From Dehalobacter sp. DCM (GTDB taxonomy: Bacteria > Bacillota > Desulfitobacteriia > Desulfitobacteriales > Syntrophobotulaceae): DNA of 64,000 bases. A program made the translations under genes and the position numbers. The notes under the pieces were generated by a model. That model saw only the letters and a list, made by a program, of their open reading frames with translations, did not search any database and had not been told where the DNA came from. The DNA lies in contig NZ_CP092282.1 of assembly GCF_024972775.1 (NCBI RefSeq), forward strand, positions 868,001 to 932,000, in the 5' to 3' direction. Positions 36,867-45,108 of this stretch are shown piece by piece; position 1 is the first letter of the stretch, and each line of letters begins with the position of its first letter.

Positions 36867-37220
36867 CTATTTCACCGGTTTAAAAGGTCCCTGTAAGCGG
36901 AGTGATTTATTGCCCGGTAGCGTTATATTTGTGTAAACTATACCTTTTTCGAAATCCTCAATATGGGTTACGGTTGTTTGATTTTCTTCCTGCCAGCCAA
37001 CCATAAATATACCTGGCCGAATGGGCATTACGCTTATCTCAACAGTTTGGGTAAATCCCTTGTGCTCGCCTTTCAGTCCATAAATTGTCATTGAATTCAC
37101 AGAGTGATATTCGAACTGGACAAGAATATCTCCCCCCAGGTCAGCTTCATAGGTGTGGCCTACAGCTGGGAAACTGTCTGCTTCTGGGGTTCCGATTTTA
37201 AGAAAATTAATATCAGGCAT
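36867..37220 (-). CDS. MoaF-like small protein
   Basis: A 117-residue protein. TYEADLGGDILVQFEYHSVNSMTIYG and FMVGWQEENQTTVTHIEDFEKG, with alternating strands, resemble the calycin-like MoaF/molybdenum-cofactor-associated domain. No catalytic motif is visible. It has no cysteine. Start 37220 (MPDINFLKIG) follows CAAAGGAGGCAGGTAAAG. It lies in the minus-strand cargo operon between the permease and the small thioredoxin-like protein. Function unknown. Confidence 0.6.
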   Translation of the reverse strand: MPDINFLKIGTPEADSFPAVGHTYEADLGGDILVQFEYHSVNSMTIYGLKGEHKGFTQTVEISVMPIRPGIFMVGWQEENQTTVTHIEDFEKGIVYTNITLPGNKSLRLQGPFKPVK

Positions 37221-37363
37221 CTTTACCTGCCTCCTTTGTTGTCTCGTACAGACCATAGTCGCAACGACATGATACTAGACTTTGCTATTCATCTTGTAAT
37301 CAATCCTTTCTTGTTTTGATATATCACTAATCTGCATGAATGCAGGTACAATGATTGGTTTTT

Positions 37364-38374
37364 CTAGACTAAAATTATATTGAAAAAGTAGCCTATAAAT
37401 ACAATGGTAACTGCCATAATTCCTATAAATACTGCAAGTAATCTAGGCTTTAAAACCTTGCGGAGTATAATCATTTCCGGCAGACTTAAGGCAGTTACCG
37501 CCATCATAAACGACAACGCCGTACCCATAGGGACTCCCAGCTTAGTGAGTTCGCTGACAATAGGCAGTGTGCCTGCAGCATTGGAATACAGGGGTATACC
37601 AATAAGAACGGCGATTGGAACTGCAAAAGGATTGCTTCTTCCAGCATACTTAGCGAGCCAATCACCGGGAGCCCAACCATGTATGGCAGCGCCAATGACC
37701 AGTCCAACAATGATATACGGCCATATTTTTTTTACTAGATCCAGAGCATAACTCCATGCATCTGTAATCCGCTGTTTCCAGGAAGGCTTTACTATCTCAA
37801 CATCGCCTATCTTAATGCTAAATACATCGTCCTCAAGATATTTTTCCATCTTCAATTTGCCAATAATGGCTCCTGCAATAATTGCTACAGTTAACCCGGT
37901 TGCCATGTATAATAAGGCTATCTTCCAGCCGAACAAAGCCCAAAGCATAGTAACAGCTACCTCATTTATCATAGGTGACGCAATGAGGAACGAGAATGTT
38001 GTTCCCAAGGGTACTCCTGCTCCAATAAATCCAATAAAGACAGGAACGGCAGAGCAGGAGCAGAAGGGGGTTGCAATACCCAGAACGGCGGCAACAACAT
38101 TACCGATAAATCCTCTGGCTTTTCCTTGCTCCCCTAAAAGCTTTCTTGTTCTTTCTGGCGGAAAAAAACTCCTTATGATTGATACGACAAATGTTATCGC
38201 GATAATCATTAAGAATATTACAATTGTATCTGTGAAAAAGTATTCTACGGAGTCCTTGAAACGTGCCGAATCCAGGAATTCCGGATTCTGGCTGAACAAG
38301 CTAAAGATCCATTTTAGCAACGCGGTTAGCAAATTGTATAAAAAACTTGATATATGACCTATTAATGAAAACAC
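37364..38374 (-). CDS. Permease, ArsP/SO_0444 type, with CSC motif
   Basis: A 336-residue permease with about eight membrane helices. TPFCSCSAVPVFIGFIGAG carries the CxC motif of this family, whose studied members export trivalent organoarsenicals or other soft-metal species. IGIPLYSNAAGTLPIV in the second half is the matching repeat. Many residues are shared with the permease at 40599, so they are paralogues. It is part of a minus-strand operon with an MFS transporter and a ferredoxin. Confidence 0.88.
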   Translation of the reverse strand: MFSLIGHISSFLYNLLTALLKWIFSLFSQNPEFLDSARFKDSVEYFFTDTIVIFLMIIAITFVVSIIRSFFPPERTRKLLGEQGKARGFIGNVVAAVLGIATPFCSCSAVPVFIGFIGAGVPLGTTFSFLIASPMINEVAVTMLWALFGWKIALLYMATGLTVAIIAGAIIGKLKMEKYLEDDVFSIKIGDVEIVKPSWKQRITDAWSYALDLVKKIWPYIIVGLVIGAAIHGWAPGDWLAKYAGRSNPFAVPIAVLIGIPLYSNAAGTLPIVSELTKLGVPMGTALSFMMAVTALSLPEMIILRKVLKPRLLAVFIGIMAVTIVFIGYFFNIILV

Positions 38375-38408
38375 CTATACCACTCCTCCAATTTTGAAAA
38401 CTATTTAG

Positions 38409-39602
38409 TTATTGCTGTTGTACTTGCTGAGTTTGCTGCGCTCTTTCTATAACAATGCTTTTTTTAGTGATAAGTACGATTAATGTCAATAGAACTAAAC
38501 CTACAGTATAGACAGAGAACAATGTTACATAGTTATTGCTCCCAAGTATCCTGCTACCAATAGCCGTGCCGATACCTCCGCCGCCCATATAGCAGAAGGC
38601 TACCAGGGATGTGGCGACTCCTCTCGACTTTGCAGCAAATTCAGAAGCGAGTGTAAGGAAGGTTGAGTGTGCCAGCATAAGACCTAAACCTAACAACGCG
38701 ATACCGATTATCAGCAATGGAAGTATATTCGCTGCAAGCACGTTAATAATGCTTGCTAATGTCGCACTTATAAGACCAATGATGACAGTCTTTTTATATC
38801 CTATTTTTGCGGACAGTTTTGCTGCCAAACGTCCTCCTGCAATTGCCATCACTCCAAAGACTGACATTATCAGCCCGATAATGAGGTTGTTGAAATTATA
38901 TTGATTTTCGATAAAGCCTCCAAGGAAAGAAAATGTTCCCATAATAAGGAGACCCTCAAGAATTACAATAATGTATATACCGCTACTTTTGCCGTTTTTC
39001 AGCAAACCTCCCATGGGTGCAAATAATTTACTGTCTTTGTTTGTAACAGCAGGTATGCCTTTGCTGACAGTAAACAACAATATTGTTGGGATGACAGCCA
39101 GTATTGCGTAAATCGCAAATACGCCTCGCCAATTGAAGAAATAGGCGATTGTACCACCGATAATCGTACTTAGTCCCTGCCCGAGGAAGCCAATGCCCAA
39201 AAATGTGCCGATTGCCGATTGGCGCTCATTCAGCGGAAAAACATCACCGATTAAAGCAAAGGATACCGGCATTACCGAACCAGCAAACATACCGGTCAAA
39301 GCCCTGAATATTGCCAGGTCGGTGAGACCGGAGGCGATAGCGCATAATGCCGTGGCGATAGTGAAGAATACCATAGTCACATTGATGACCTTTACTCTGC
39401 CGAACCTGTCTCCAAGGTAGCCGTATAAGGGCTGAAACAGGCCAAATGGTATCATGTAGGCTGTAATAATTAACGCCGCACTTCCGACAGTTACGCCGAT
39501 ATCCTTTGAAATGGTAGGAAGGATAGGCGATACAACCCAATTGTCCGCCATGACTACAAATGCAGCCAAGCCAAGTATTGATAAAATCTTTTTCTTATTC
39601 AT
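38409..39602 (-). CDS. MFS exporter, paralogue of the one at 55866
   Basis: A 12-helix major facilitator protein. GYLGDRFGRVKVI is motif A, and the opening LGLAAFVVMADNWVVSPILP is nearly identical to the MFS protein at 55866 in the same island. Start 39602 is used because the upstream in-frame ATG lies within its GGAGG ribosome-binding site. A Gln-rich tail (QQTQQVQQQ) ends it. The substrate is unknown; position next to CxC permeases and ArsR regulators suggests export of a metalloid-related compound. Confidence 0.85.
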   Translation of the reverse strand: MNKKKILSILGLAAFVVMADNWVVSPILPTISKDIGVTVGSAALIITAYMIPFGLFQPLYGYLGDRFGRVKVINVTMVFFTIATALCAIASGLTDLAIFRALTGMFAGSVMPVSFALIGDVFPLNERQSAIGTFLGIGFLGQGLSTIIGGTIAYFFNWRGVFAIYAILAVIPTILLFTVSKGIPAVTNKDSKLFAPMGGLLKNGKSSGIYIIVILEGLLIMGTFSFLGGFIENQYNFNNLIIGLIMSVFGVMAIAGGRLAAKLSAKIGYKKTVIIGLISATLASIINVLAANILPLLIIGIALLGLGLMLAHSTFLTLASEFAAKSRGVATSLVAFCYMGGGGIGTAIGSRILGSNNYVTLFSVYTVGLVLLTLIVLITKKSIVIERAQQTQQVQQQ

Positions 39603-39628
39603 AATTGAATCCTCCATAAACTTTTTGC

Positions 39629-39867
39629 TTAACAGTTACAGCAACCTGAACTGCTGCAGCAGCCATTTGCTGCGTCACCAATATATTCGATTGCTCCTGA
39701 AGGGCAAAGAGTACGGCATCCTTTACATCCCTCGATACAGTTTGGGGATTTACTACTACCGGACGTGTATTTTTTAACGCAAATACATCGTTAGTACATT
39801 TGTTAAAACAAGCCCCACATTCGTTGCAACCCTCATAGTTAATTACCGGATACCAAGTTTTTGACAT
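39629..39867 (-). pseudogene. Frameshifted ferredoxin (2x[4Fe-4S] type)
   Basis: The first half reads MSKTWYPVINYEGCNECGACFNKC, matching the ferredoxin at 42668. After VVVNPQ the frame breaks. In the next frame the DNA continues CIEGCKGCRTLCPSGAIEYI and ends in a Cys-rich tail (GCCSSSGCCNC) with a stop at 39629-39631. One missing base near 39740 (minus-strand CAAACTGT) explains it. Either the gene is broken or the base was lost in sequencing. Confidence 0.85.
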
Positions 39868-40069
39868 TTTAAAGACCCCTTTCTCAGATTTTATTATTAG
39901 AAACATACGATGATTTCTCATAATGATTTACAGCATAAGGCTTTTTCACCTGCTCAATCTTGTACAAACTATGTCTGCTGAGAGTGCGTTATAGAAGAGT
40001 GAATAGGTTATCCTTTGCGGGCTTGTGAGGTATGCGCATTTGTTTCTATTTATCAAAACTATTTTATAT

Positions 40070-40146
40070 ATACATCAAATAATTTTGATGTATCCAAGTA
40101 TAGAGTACATATTTCCACATGTCAATACATCAAAATAAATTGATAT
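40070..40146. promoter_or_regulatory. ArsR-type operators between divergent cargo operons
   Basis: ATACATCAAA-N4-TTTGATGTAT (40070-40093) and ATCAA-N6-TTGAT (40129-40144) are in the 382-nt gap between the ferredoxin (-) and arsR copy 2 (+). A weaker related site is near 40226-40246. This suggests one ArsR controls both directions. Confidence 0.6.
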
Positions 40147-40249
40147 AAGCATTCGATTGCGCTTAGTCTAAATCTATTAAATCGAGAACATTGACAGTTT
40201 TGAATATCTACTATAATATATAAACATATCGAAATATATCAATGTATTA

Positions 40250-40549
40250 ATGATTGAGGCGATTTACTTGGAAAAGAATTATAAAGATTACGCTTTAACA
40301 ATGAAAGCATTATCTGATGAAACAAGACTGAAAATATTTGATATGTTAACCGACGGTGAACTATGTGCCTGCAAAATTCTTGAAGTGTTTAACATTACGC
40401 AGTCCACGCTTTCATATCACATGAAGATCTTATGCGAGAGCGGTCTGGTGATTGGCAGGCGGGATGGCGTCTGGATACGGTATTCCATTAATCATAATAA
40501 ACTTGAAGTCATTGCCGGTTTCTTTAACCAGGTTACGAAAAATAAATAA
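40250..40549 (+). CDS. arsR: ArsR-family regulator 2
   Basis: A winged-helix repressor. MKALSDETRLKIFDML, the metal site GELCACKI and the recognition helix QSTLSYHMKILCESGL are clear. The CxC is the ArsR-type thiophilic site. The start may be TTG 40268 (GAGGCG upstream) rather than ATG 40250. It heads the plus-strand permease and ferredoxin operon and has three candidate operators in front. Confidence 0.9.
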   Translation: MIEAIYLEKNYKDYALTMKALSDETRLKIFDMLTDGELCACKILEVFNITQSTLSYHMKILCESGLVIGRRDGVWIRYSINHNKLEVIAGFFNQVTKNK

Positions 40550-40598
40550 TAACAATTTGACTTAAACTAATCAAAATAAAGAGAAGAAGGTGACGCAA

Positions 40599-41600
40599 AT
40601 GGTATTTGGATGGTTAAACGACCAATTGCTTAGAATGGAATGGCTTTCGAATTTGGTGAAGCTCTTGGTCGAGAATATATTTGGACTCAGTATTCAGGAA
40701 CGTTTTGGTGGCGGGCTTCACTTTTTTATCTATGACGTGATAAAAATATTTATTTTACTTTCCGTTTTGATTTTTTTAATTTCATATGTTCAAAGCTTTT
40801 TTCCGCCGGAAAGAACAAAAAAAATACTGGGACGCTTCAATGGTATTTCAGCCAATATTTTAGGAGCGCTACTTGGCACGGTTACACCATTTTGCTCGTG
40901 TTCTTCGATTCCGCTCTTTATTGGATTTACCAGTGCCGGACTTCCCATCGGAGTTACCTTCTCGTTTTTAATATCGTCTCCTCTGGTGGATTTAGCTTCC
41001 GTGATTTTGATCGCAAGTATTTTTAATTGGACGACGGCTATTGCCTATGTCGTTGTTGGTCTGATTCTGGCCGTGATCGGCGGAACGGTGATTAGCAAAG
41101 CAAAAATGGAAAAGTATGTAGAACCGTTTGTATTCAATAATAGAATGCTGGAGATGGAGCAGGAACAGTTGACAACCTTGGAAAGACTGGGTTTTGCTAA
41201 AGATCAGGTTAGGGACATTGTGAAAAAAGTGTGGATATATATTCTAATAGGTGTTGGCATTGGCGCTGCGATTCACAACTTTATTCCAGAGGATGTTATT
41301 TCCTTACTACTGGGTCAGGATAAATGGTATTCCGTCCTATTGGCCACTGTGGTGGGCATCCCGATGTATGCCGATATTTTCGGGACATTGCCGATTGCCG
41401 AGGCTTTGGTCGCCAAGGGGGTGGGTTTGGGAACGGCCTTATCGTTTATGATGGCCGTAACCGCACTGTCTCTGCCCTCCATGATCATGCTTAAAAAGGT
41501 GGTCAAAACCAAACTCCTGGTCGTATTTGCAGGGGTTGTAGCCATAGGCATACTGATCATCGGCTATTCTTTTAACGCTTTTGCCTATTTGTTGATGTAG
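40599..41600 (+). CDS. Permease, ArsP/SO_0444 type, with CSC motif
   Basis: A paralogue of the permease at 37364: TPFCSCSSIPLFIGFTSAG and IGVGIGAAIHNFIPEDVISL and the C-terminal ALSFMMAVTALSLPSMIMLKK block align. It has about eight membrane helices. Family members export trivalent organoarsenicals or related soft-metal compounds. ATG 40599 with GAAGGTG upstream is preferred. It sits 50 nt after arsR copy 2, so it is likely derepressed by the same ligand. Confidence 0.88.
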   Translation: MVFGWLNDQLLRMEWLSNLVKLLVENIFGLSIQERFGGGLHFFIYDVIKIFILLSVLIFLISYVQSFFPPERTKKILGRFNGISANILGALLGTVTPFCSCSSIPLFIGFTSAGLPIGVTFSFLISSPLVDLASVILIASIFNWTTAIAYVVVGLILAVIGGTVISKAKMEKYVEPFVFNNRMLEMEQEQLTTLERLGFAKDQVRDIVKKVWIYILIGVGIGAAIHNFIPEDVISLLLGQDKWYSVLLATVVGIPMYADIFGTLPIAEALVAKGVGLGTALSFMMAVTALSLPSMIMLKKVVKTKLLVVFAGVVAIGILIIGYSFNAFAYLLM

Positions 41601-41613
41601 GGGGGAACATTTT

Positions 41614-42099
41614 TTGAGCACATATATGCTTTACGGCGTAACAATTGGTTTCTTGCTAATTTCTCTTTTTAAAGACAAAAAGAAAACCAAAGTGTCTTTA
41701 AAAAAGGCATGGAAGTCTTTCGAAAATATTCTCCCAGAATTCTTAGTAATTATTTTATTGGTAGGCGTGTTGCTGGCAATCATTAATCCTGAAGTTATTT
41801 CCAAAATAATTGGCGAAAGTTCTGGATGGCTTGGTGTAGTCATAGCAGCAGTTGTCGGAGCCATTACTTTAATCCCCGGCTTTGTGGCCTTTCCGACTGC
41901 GGCGATGATTTTACAAGGTGGAGCAGGGTATATGCAGATTGGAGCCTTTGTGTCCACACTCATGATGGTAGGTATTGTTACCATGCCCGTCGAAATAAAA
42001 TATTTTGGGAAGAAGCTGACTATCTTAAGGAATTTATGTGCGTTTCTGTTCTCCTTTGTAGTGGCCTATATAATTGGTCTGGTAGTAGGTGGCATATGA
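41614..42099 (+). CDS. Split permease, first half
   Basis: A 161-residue membrane protein with four to five helices. VVGAITLIPGFVAFPTAAMI aligns with IGSAAAGPLYGAFPVAAVFM of the next gene, so the two genes encode homologous halves of one permease of the DUF318-like fold. There is no CxC motif. TTG 41614 follows GGGGGGAACATTT. It overlaps the second half by ATGA, so the two are translationally coupled. Confidence 0.8.
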   Translation: MSTYMLYGVTIGFLLISLFKDKKKTKVSLKKAWKSFENILPEFLVIILLVGVLLAIINPEVISKIIGESSGWLGVVIAAVVGAITLIPGFVAFPTAAMILQGGAGYMQIGAFVSTLMMVGIVTMPVEIKYFGKKLTILRNLCAFLFSFVVAYIIGLVVGGI

Positions 42100-42635
42100 A
42101 AGTAATACTGAAAAGATACCAGGCATTTGGAATTGTGACTTTACTGCTTGTTCTTCTAACCTTATTCAACCAGAGCACGGGGCTCAAGGCGATTGGTATT
42201 GCGGCCTATTCCTTTAAGGAAATGCTCCTTGTGATACCGCCTGTCTTTATTCTCCTGGGGTTACTTGATGTCTGGGTGCCAAGAGAAACGATGATCAAAT
42301 ATATGGGTGAAGGTTCCGGGATAAAAGGGATTGTGTTGTCAATCCTGATTGGTTCCGCTGCAGCTGGCCCCCTGTATGGCGCATTTCCAGTGGCGGCAGT
42401 CTTTATGAAAAAGGGCGTAAAGTTTAGTAATATTCTTATTTTCATTGGGGCCTGGTCAACCACCAAAATCCCGATGCTTTTATTTGAAGTGTCATCTCTC
42501 GGCGTTAAGTTCGCACTCACCCGGTTACTGATTGATATCCCCGGAATTATTATCATTGCCTATATCCTGTCAACTTTAATATCCAAAGAAGAAGTTGAGA
42601 GAATATATCTAAAAGCGGAAAGTCTCAGTAGATAA
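42096..42635 (+). CDS. Split permease, second half
   Basis: A 179-residue membrane protein, start ATG 42096 inside the stop of the first half. The helix-loop GPLYGAFPVAAVFMKKG and IPMLLFEVSSLGVKFALTR repeat the pattern of the first half. The two halves probably form a heterodimeric transporter. Frame-shifted extensions upstream of 42096 are artefacts of the overlap. Confidence 0.8.
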   Translation: MKVILKRYQAFGIVTLLLVLLTLFNQSTGLKAIGIAAYSFKEMLLVIPPVFILLGLLDVWVPRETMIKYMGEGSGIKGIVLSILIGSAAAGPLYGAFPVAAVFMKKGVKFSNILIFIGAWSTTKIPMLLFEVSSLGVKFALTRLLIDIPGIIIIAYILSTLISKEEVERIYLKAESLSR

Positions 42636-42667
42636 CCTATTATAAAGATAAAAAAGGAGAGAAATGA

Positions 42668-42931
42668 ATGTCAAAAACATGGTATCCAGTGATTGATTAT
42701 GGAAAATGTATGGAATGTGGCGTTTGCACCGACAAGTGTCAGCATGGGGTTTATGACCAACAAAAAGCGCCGACGCCTATTGTAGTCCAGCCTGAGAATT
42801 GTGTTCACGGGTGTCGCGGCTGTGGAGAGCTTTGTCCTGCAGAAGCGATCAGTTATGTTGGGGAGAACAATCGGCAGAGTAATTCTTGCGGTTGCGGCTG
42901 TTCTGATGACAGTGGTGGTTGCTGTGGCTAG
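42668..42931 (+). CDS. Ferredoxin with Cys-rich tail
   Basis: An 87-residue ferredoxin. The first cluster motif is CMECGVCTDKCQHG and the second CVHGCRGCGELCPAEA, so two [4Fe-4S] clusters are likely. It ends in SCGCGCSDDSGGCCG, a metal-binding-like tail. It is the intact counterpart of the frameshifted gene at 39629. ATG follows AAAAAGGAGAGAAATGA. It could pass electrons to the neighbouring redox proteins or hold metal through the tail. Confidence 0.88.
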   Translation: MSKTWYPVIDYGKCMECGVCTDKCQHGVYDQQKAPTPIVVQPENCVHGCRGCGELCPAEAISYVGENNRQSNSCGCGCSDDSGGCCG

Positions 42932-43481
42932 GCAAACTGTAAATGATTCTGATGATCGTGATCGAAAAAACAGCAAAGTAGCTAAAATTGTTGTGCCGCT
43001 GATCATCGTAATCATCGTTGCAGGTATTTGGATGGTAAAGAATTCTCAGAAAACAGTCCAGCCGGGTATAGCAGATAATGCCGACTTTGCACTCAATGTA
43101 ACGGACCAGTTGGACCTAGATCAGTTAAAATCTTATGGCCTACCGATTATTATCGACTTTGGAGCAGATTCCTGTGTGCCGTGCAAAGAAATGGCACCTG
43201 TCTTAAAAGAACTGAACGAAGAACTGCAGGGAAAAGTAATCATTAAGTTTGTTGATGTCTGGAAATATCAGGCGTTGGCTGAAGGATATCCCATTCGCGT
43301 TATCCCAACCCAGATTTTTATTGACGCTGAAGGAAATCCCTATACTCCCAGTGATCCGGAGGGTATGCAAATGAATCTCTACACTTTGCGGGATTCTGAA
43401 GAACATGTCTTCACCAGCCATGAAGGCGGTATGACCAAGGAACAGCTGTTAAACGTCATCCGGGAGATGGGGGTCAACTGA
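42906..43481 (+). CDS. Membrane-anchored thioredoxin-like protein
   Basis: One membrane helix (AKIVVPLIIVIIVAGIWMV) anchors a thioredoxin domain outside the membrane. The active site is DSCVPCKEM (CVPC) and the cis-Pro loop is RVIPTQIF. It ends exactly at the start of the ccdA-like gene, which would supply electrons through the membrane. The start is uncertain: ATG 42906 or GTG 42924, both overlapping the ferredoxin gene. Confidence 0.85.
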   Translation: MTVVVAVARQTVNDSDDRDRKNSKVAKIVVPLIIVIIVAGIWMVKNSQKTVQPGIADNADFALNVTDQLDLDQLKSYGLPIIIDFGADSCVPCKEMAPVLKELNEELQGKVIIKFVDVWKYQALAEGYPIRVIPTQIFIDAEGNPYTPSDPEGMQMNLYTLRDSEEHVFTSHEGGMTKEQLLNVIREMGVN

Positions 43482-44182
43482 TGCAGGCACTGATTAATCA
43501 ATGGCTGGAAGTTATTTCTTTGACAATCGCCTCAAATATGTGGATGGCACCTTTATTTGCATTGTTGGCAGGAGTTTTGACCTCTTTTACCCCTTGCGCC
43601 CTGGCGAGTGTACCGCTTGTCATCGGCTATGTCGGAGGGACGGCCAAGCAAGAGCCGAAAAAAGCCTTTGGCTTGTCTGTCACCTTCACCGTTGGTATGG
43701 CGGTTACGTATACCGCGTTGGGGACAGCGGCCTCTCTTTTAGGAAGGCTTCTGCAGACAACAGGTTCCTGGTGGTATTTATTGCTCGGAGTACTCATGCT
43801 ATTAATGGCGCTGCAAACCTGGGAAATCTTTAACTTTATTCCTTCCACCTATGCACTAAGCAAGAATAGTAAGAGAGGACTTATCGGGGCCTTTATCGCG
43901 GGTATTTTAGGCGGCTTTTTCTCTTCTCCTTGCGCAACCCCAGTCTTAATCGCACTGCTTGCCATCGTCACTAAAGAAGGAAATTTTTTATGGGGCGTAT
44001 TGCTACTCTTGTTGTATTCAGGAGGACATAGTTTTTTGGTCCTGATAGCCGGAACTTCCGTTGGTTTTGTCCAAAACATTTCTGCCAATAAACGCTATGG
44101 GACGGTTAGTAAAGTATTAAAGCTCTTGATGGGGACAATAATTCTATTGATTGCGTTTTATATGTTTTACTTAGGGTTTTAA
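43481..44182 (+). CDS. CcdA/DsbD-like thiol-disulfide transporter
   Basis: A 233-residue membrane protein with six helices. SFTPCALASVPLVIGYVGG and FSSPCATPVLIALLAIV supply the two Pro-Cys cysteines that CcdA/DsbD uses to carry electrons from cytoplasmic thioredoxin outward. Start ATG 43481 overlaps the stop of the thioredoxin-like gene. The pair would keep the exported thioredoxin reduced. Confidence 0.92.
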   Translation: MQALINQWLEVISLTIASNMWMAPLFALLAGVLTSFTPCALASVPLVIGYVGGTAKQEPKKAFGLSVTFTVGMAVTYTALGTAASLLGRLLQTTGSWWYLLLGVLMLLMALQTWEIFNFIPSTYALSKNSKRGLIGAFIAGILGGFFSSPCATPVLIALLAIVTKEGNFLWGVLLLLLYSGGHSFLVLIAGTSVGFVQNISANKRYGTVSKVLKLLMGTIILLIAFYMFYLGF

Positions 44183-44210
44183 ATCTAACAAGTGAAGGAG
44201 TGTCTAGATC

Positions 44211-44450
44211 ATGATTATTAAAATTTTAGGATCAGGTTGCAAAAATTGCGTTGCCCTTGCCGAAAATACCAAAGTTGCCTTGGCAGAAGCAGGAGTTACT
44301 GCCGAAGTAATGAAAGTTACCGATATTCAAGACATCATGGCCTATGGTGTTATGTCTACGCCAGCATTAGTTATCGACGAAAAGGTGGTATCCTACGGAA
44401 AAGTCCTGAAATCAAAAGAAATCGTCAAGATTTTACAAACTGTGAGGTAA
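44211..44450 (+). CDS. Small thioredoxin-fold protein (MTH895-like)
   Basis: A 79-residue redox-active disulfide protein 2. The active site is GSGCKNCVAL (CxxC) and the cis-Pro region YGVMSTPALVIDEKVVSYGK. Such proteins lie beside permeases and arsenic genes in many anaerobes. ATG 44211 follows GAAGGAGTGTCTAGATC. It is the intact paralogue of the gene at 36515. Confidence 0.92.
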   Translation: MIIKILGSGCKNCVALAENTKVALAEAGVTAEVMKVTDIQDIMAYGVMSTPALVIDEKVVSYGKVLKSKEIVKILQTVR

Positions 44451-44454
44451 TAAG

Positions 44455-45030
44455 ATGTCTCCGGAAGAACTTTGGCTTAGGTATAATCCCAAACTCAAAA
44501 ATTATATTCTAAAACAAGTACCGGATCAGTATTGCGCGGAAGATATCCTGCAGGAAATAGGTCTGCGGATACAAAGAAATGCCGACGAAATTCAGGAGAT
44601 CACGAATGTAGATGCCTGGCTTTATCGCATCACGCGAAATCTAATTGTGGATTATTACCGCTGCGCGAAGAAGTATACGTTGATGGAAGATATCGCTGAT
44701 GTTGCTGATTTAGCGGAACCGGATGCAGCCGGGCTGGAAAATTACAATAAGGAAACAGTGGAATGCTTGCTTAAACTCGTGGCATACCTGCCGGCTATCG
44801 ATCAAGAAGCTATTCTGGAATGCGATTATAAGGGGACTAAACAAAACGTCCTGGCTGAAAAGTGGGGAATAAGCAAGTCGGGAAGTAAAAGCCGGATTCA
44901 GCGGGCGAGAAAAAGATTAACTGCTGTGATGCAGGGCTGCTGTGAAGTCAAAAAAGATCACGCAGGGAATATCATTGAGTTTAATCATAAAGACCATGCC
45001 GGAACGAAGTTTTCCTGTTTAAAGTGCTAA
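44455..45030 (+). CDS. sigZ: SigZ-type ECF sigma factor
   Basis: An ECF sigma factor of 191 residues. Region 2 is YCAEDILQEIGLRIQRN through VDAWLYRITRNLIVDYYR, and region 4 is LPAIDQEAILECDYKGTKQN with the SKSGSKSRIQRARKRL helix. The C-terminal extension carries GCCEVKKDHAG and ends CLKC, a SigZ trait that may bind a metal or sense redox state. No anti-sigma gene is adjacent. It starts 5 nt after the thioredoxin-fold gene. Confidence 0.88.
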   Translation: MSPEELWLRYNPKLKNYILKQVPDQYCAEDILQEIGLRIQRNADEIQEITNVDAWLYRITRNLIVDYYRCAKKYTLMEDIADVADLAEPDAAGLENYNKETVECLLKLVAYLPAIDQEAILECDYKGTKQNVLAEKWGISKSGSKSRIQRARKRLTAVMQGCCEVKKDHAGNIIEFNHKDHAGTKFSCLKC

Positions 45031-45108
45031 AATCGTGCGTCCTTTTCTAAAACGTACCGTCTTAATAATTGAAGTTTGTATTCAAACATTTTTATAGGAG
45101 GCATGGAA

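Noticed and set aside
41826-42095. Extended frame upstream of the second permease half
   Set aside because: It reads the first half in another frame; the real start is ATG 42096 in the ATGA overlap.
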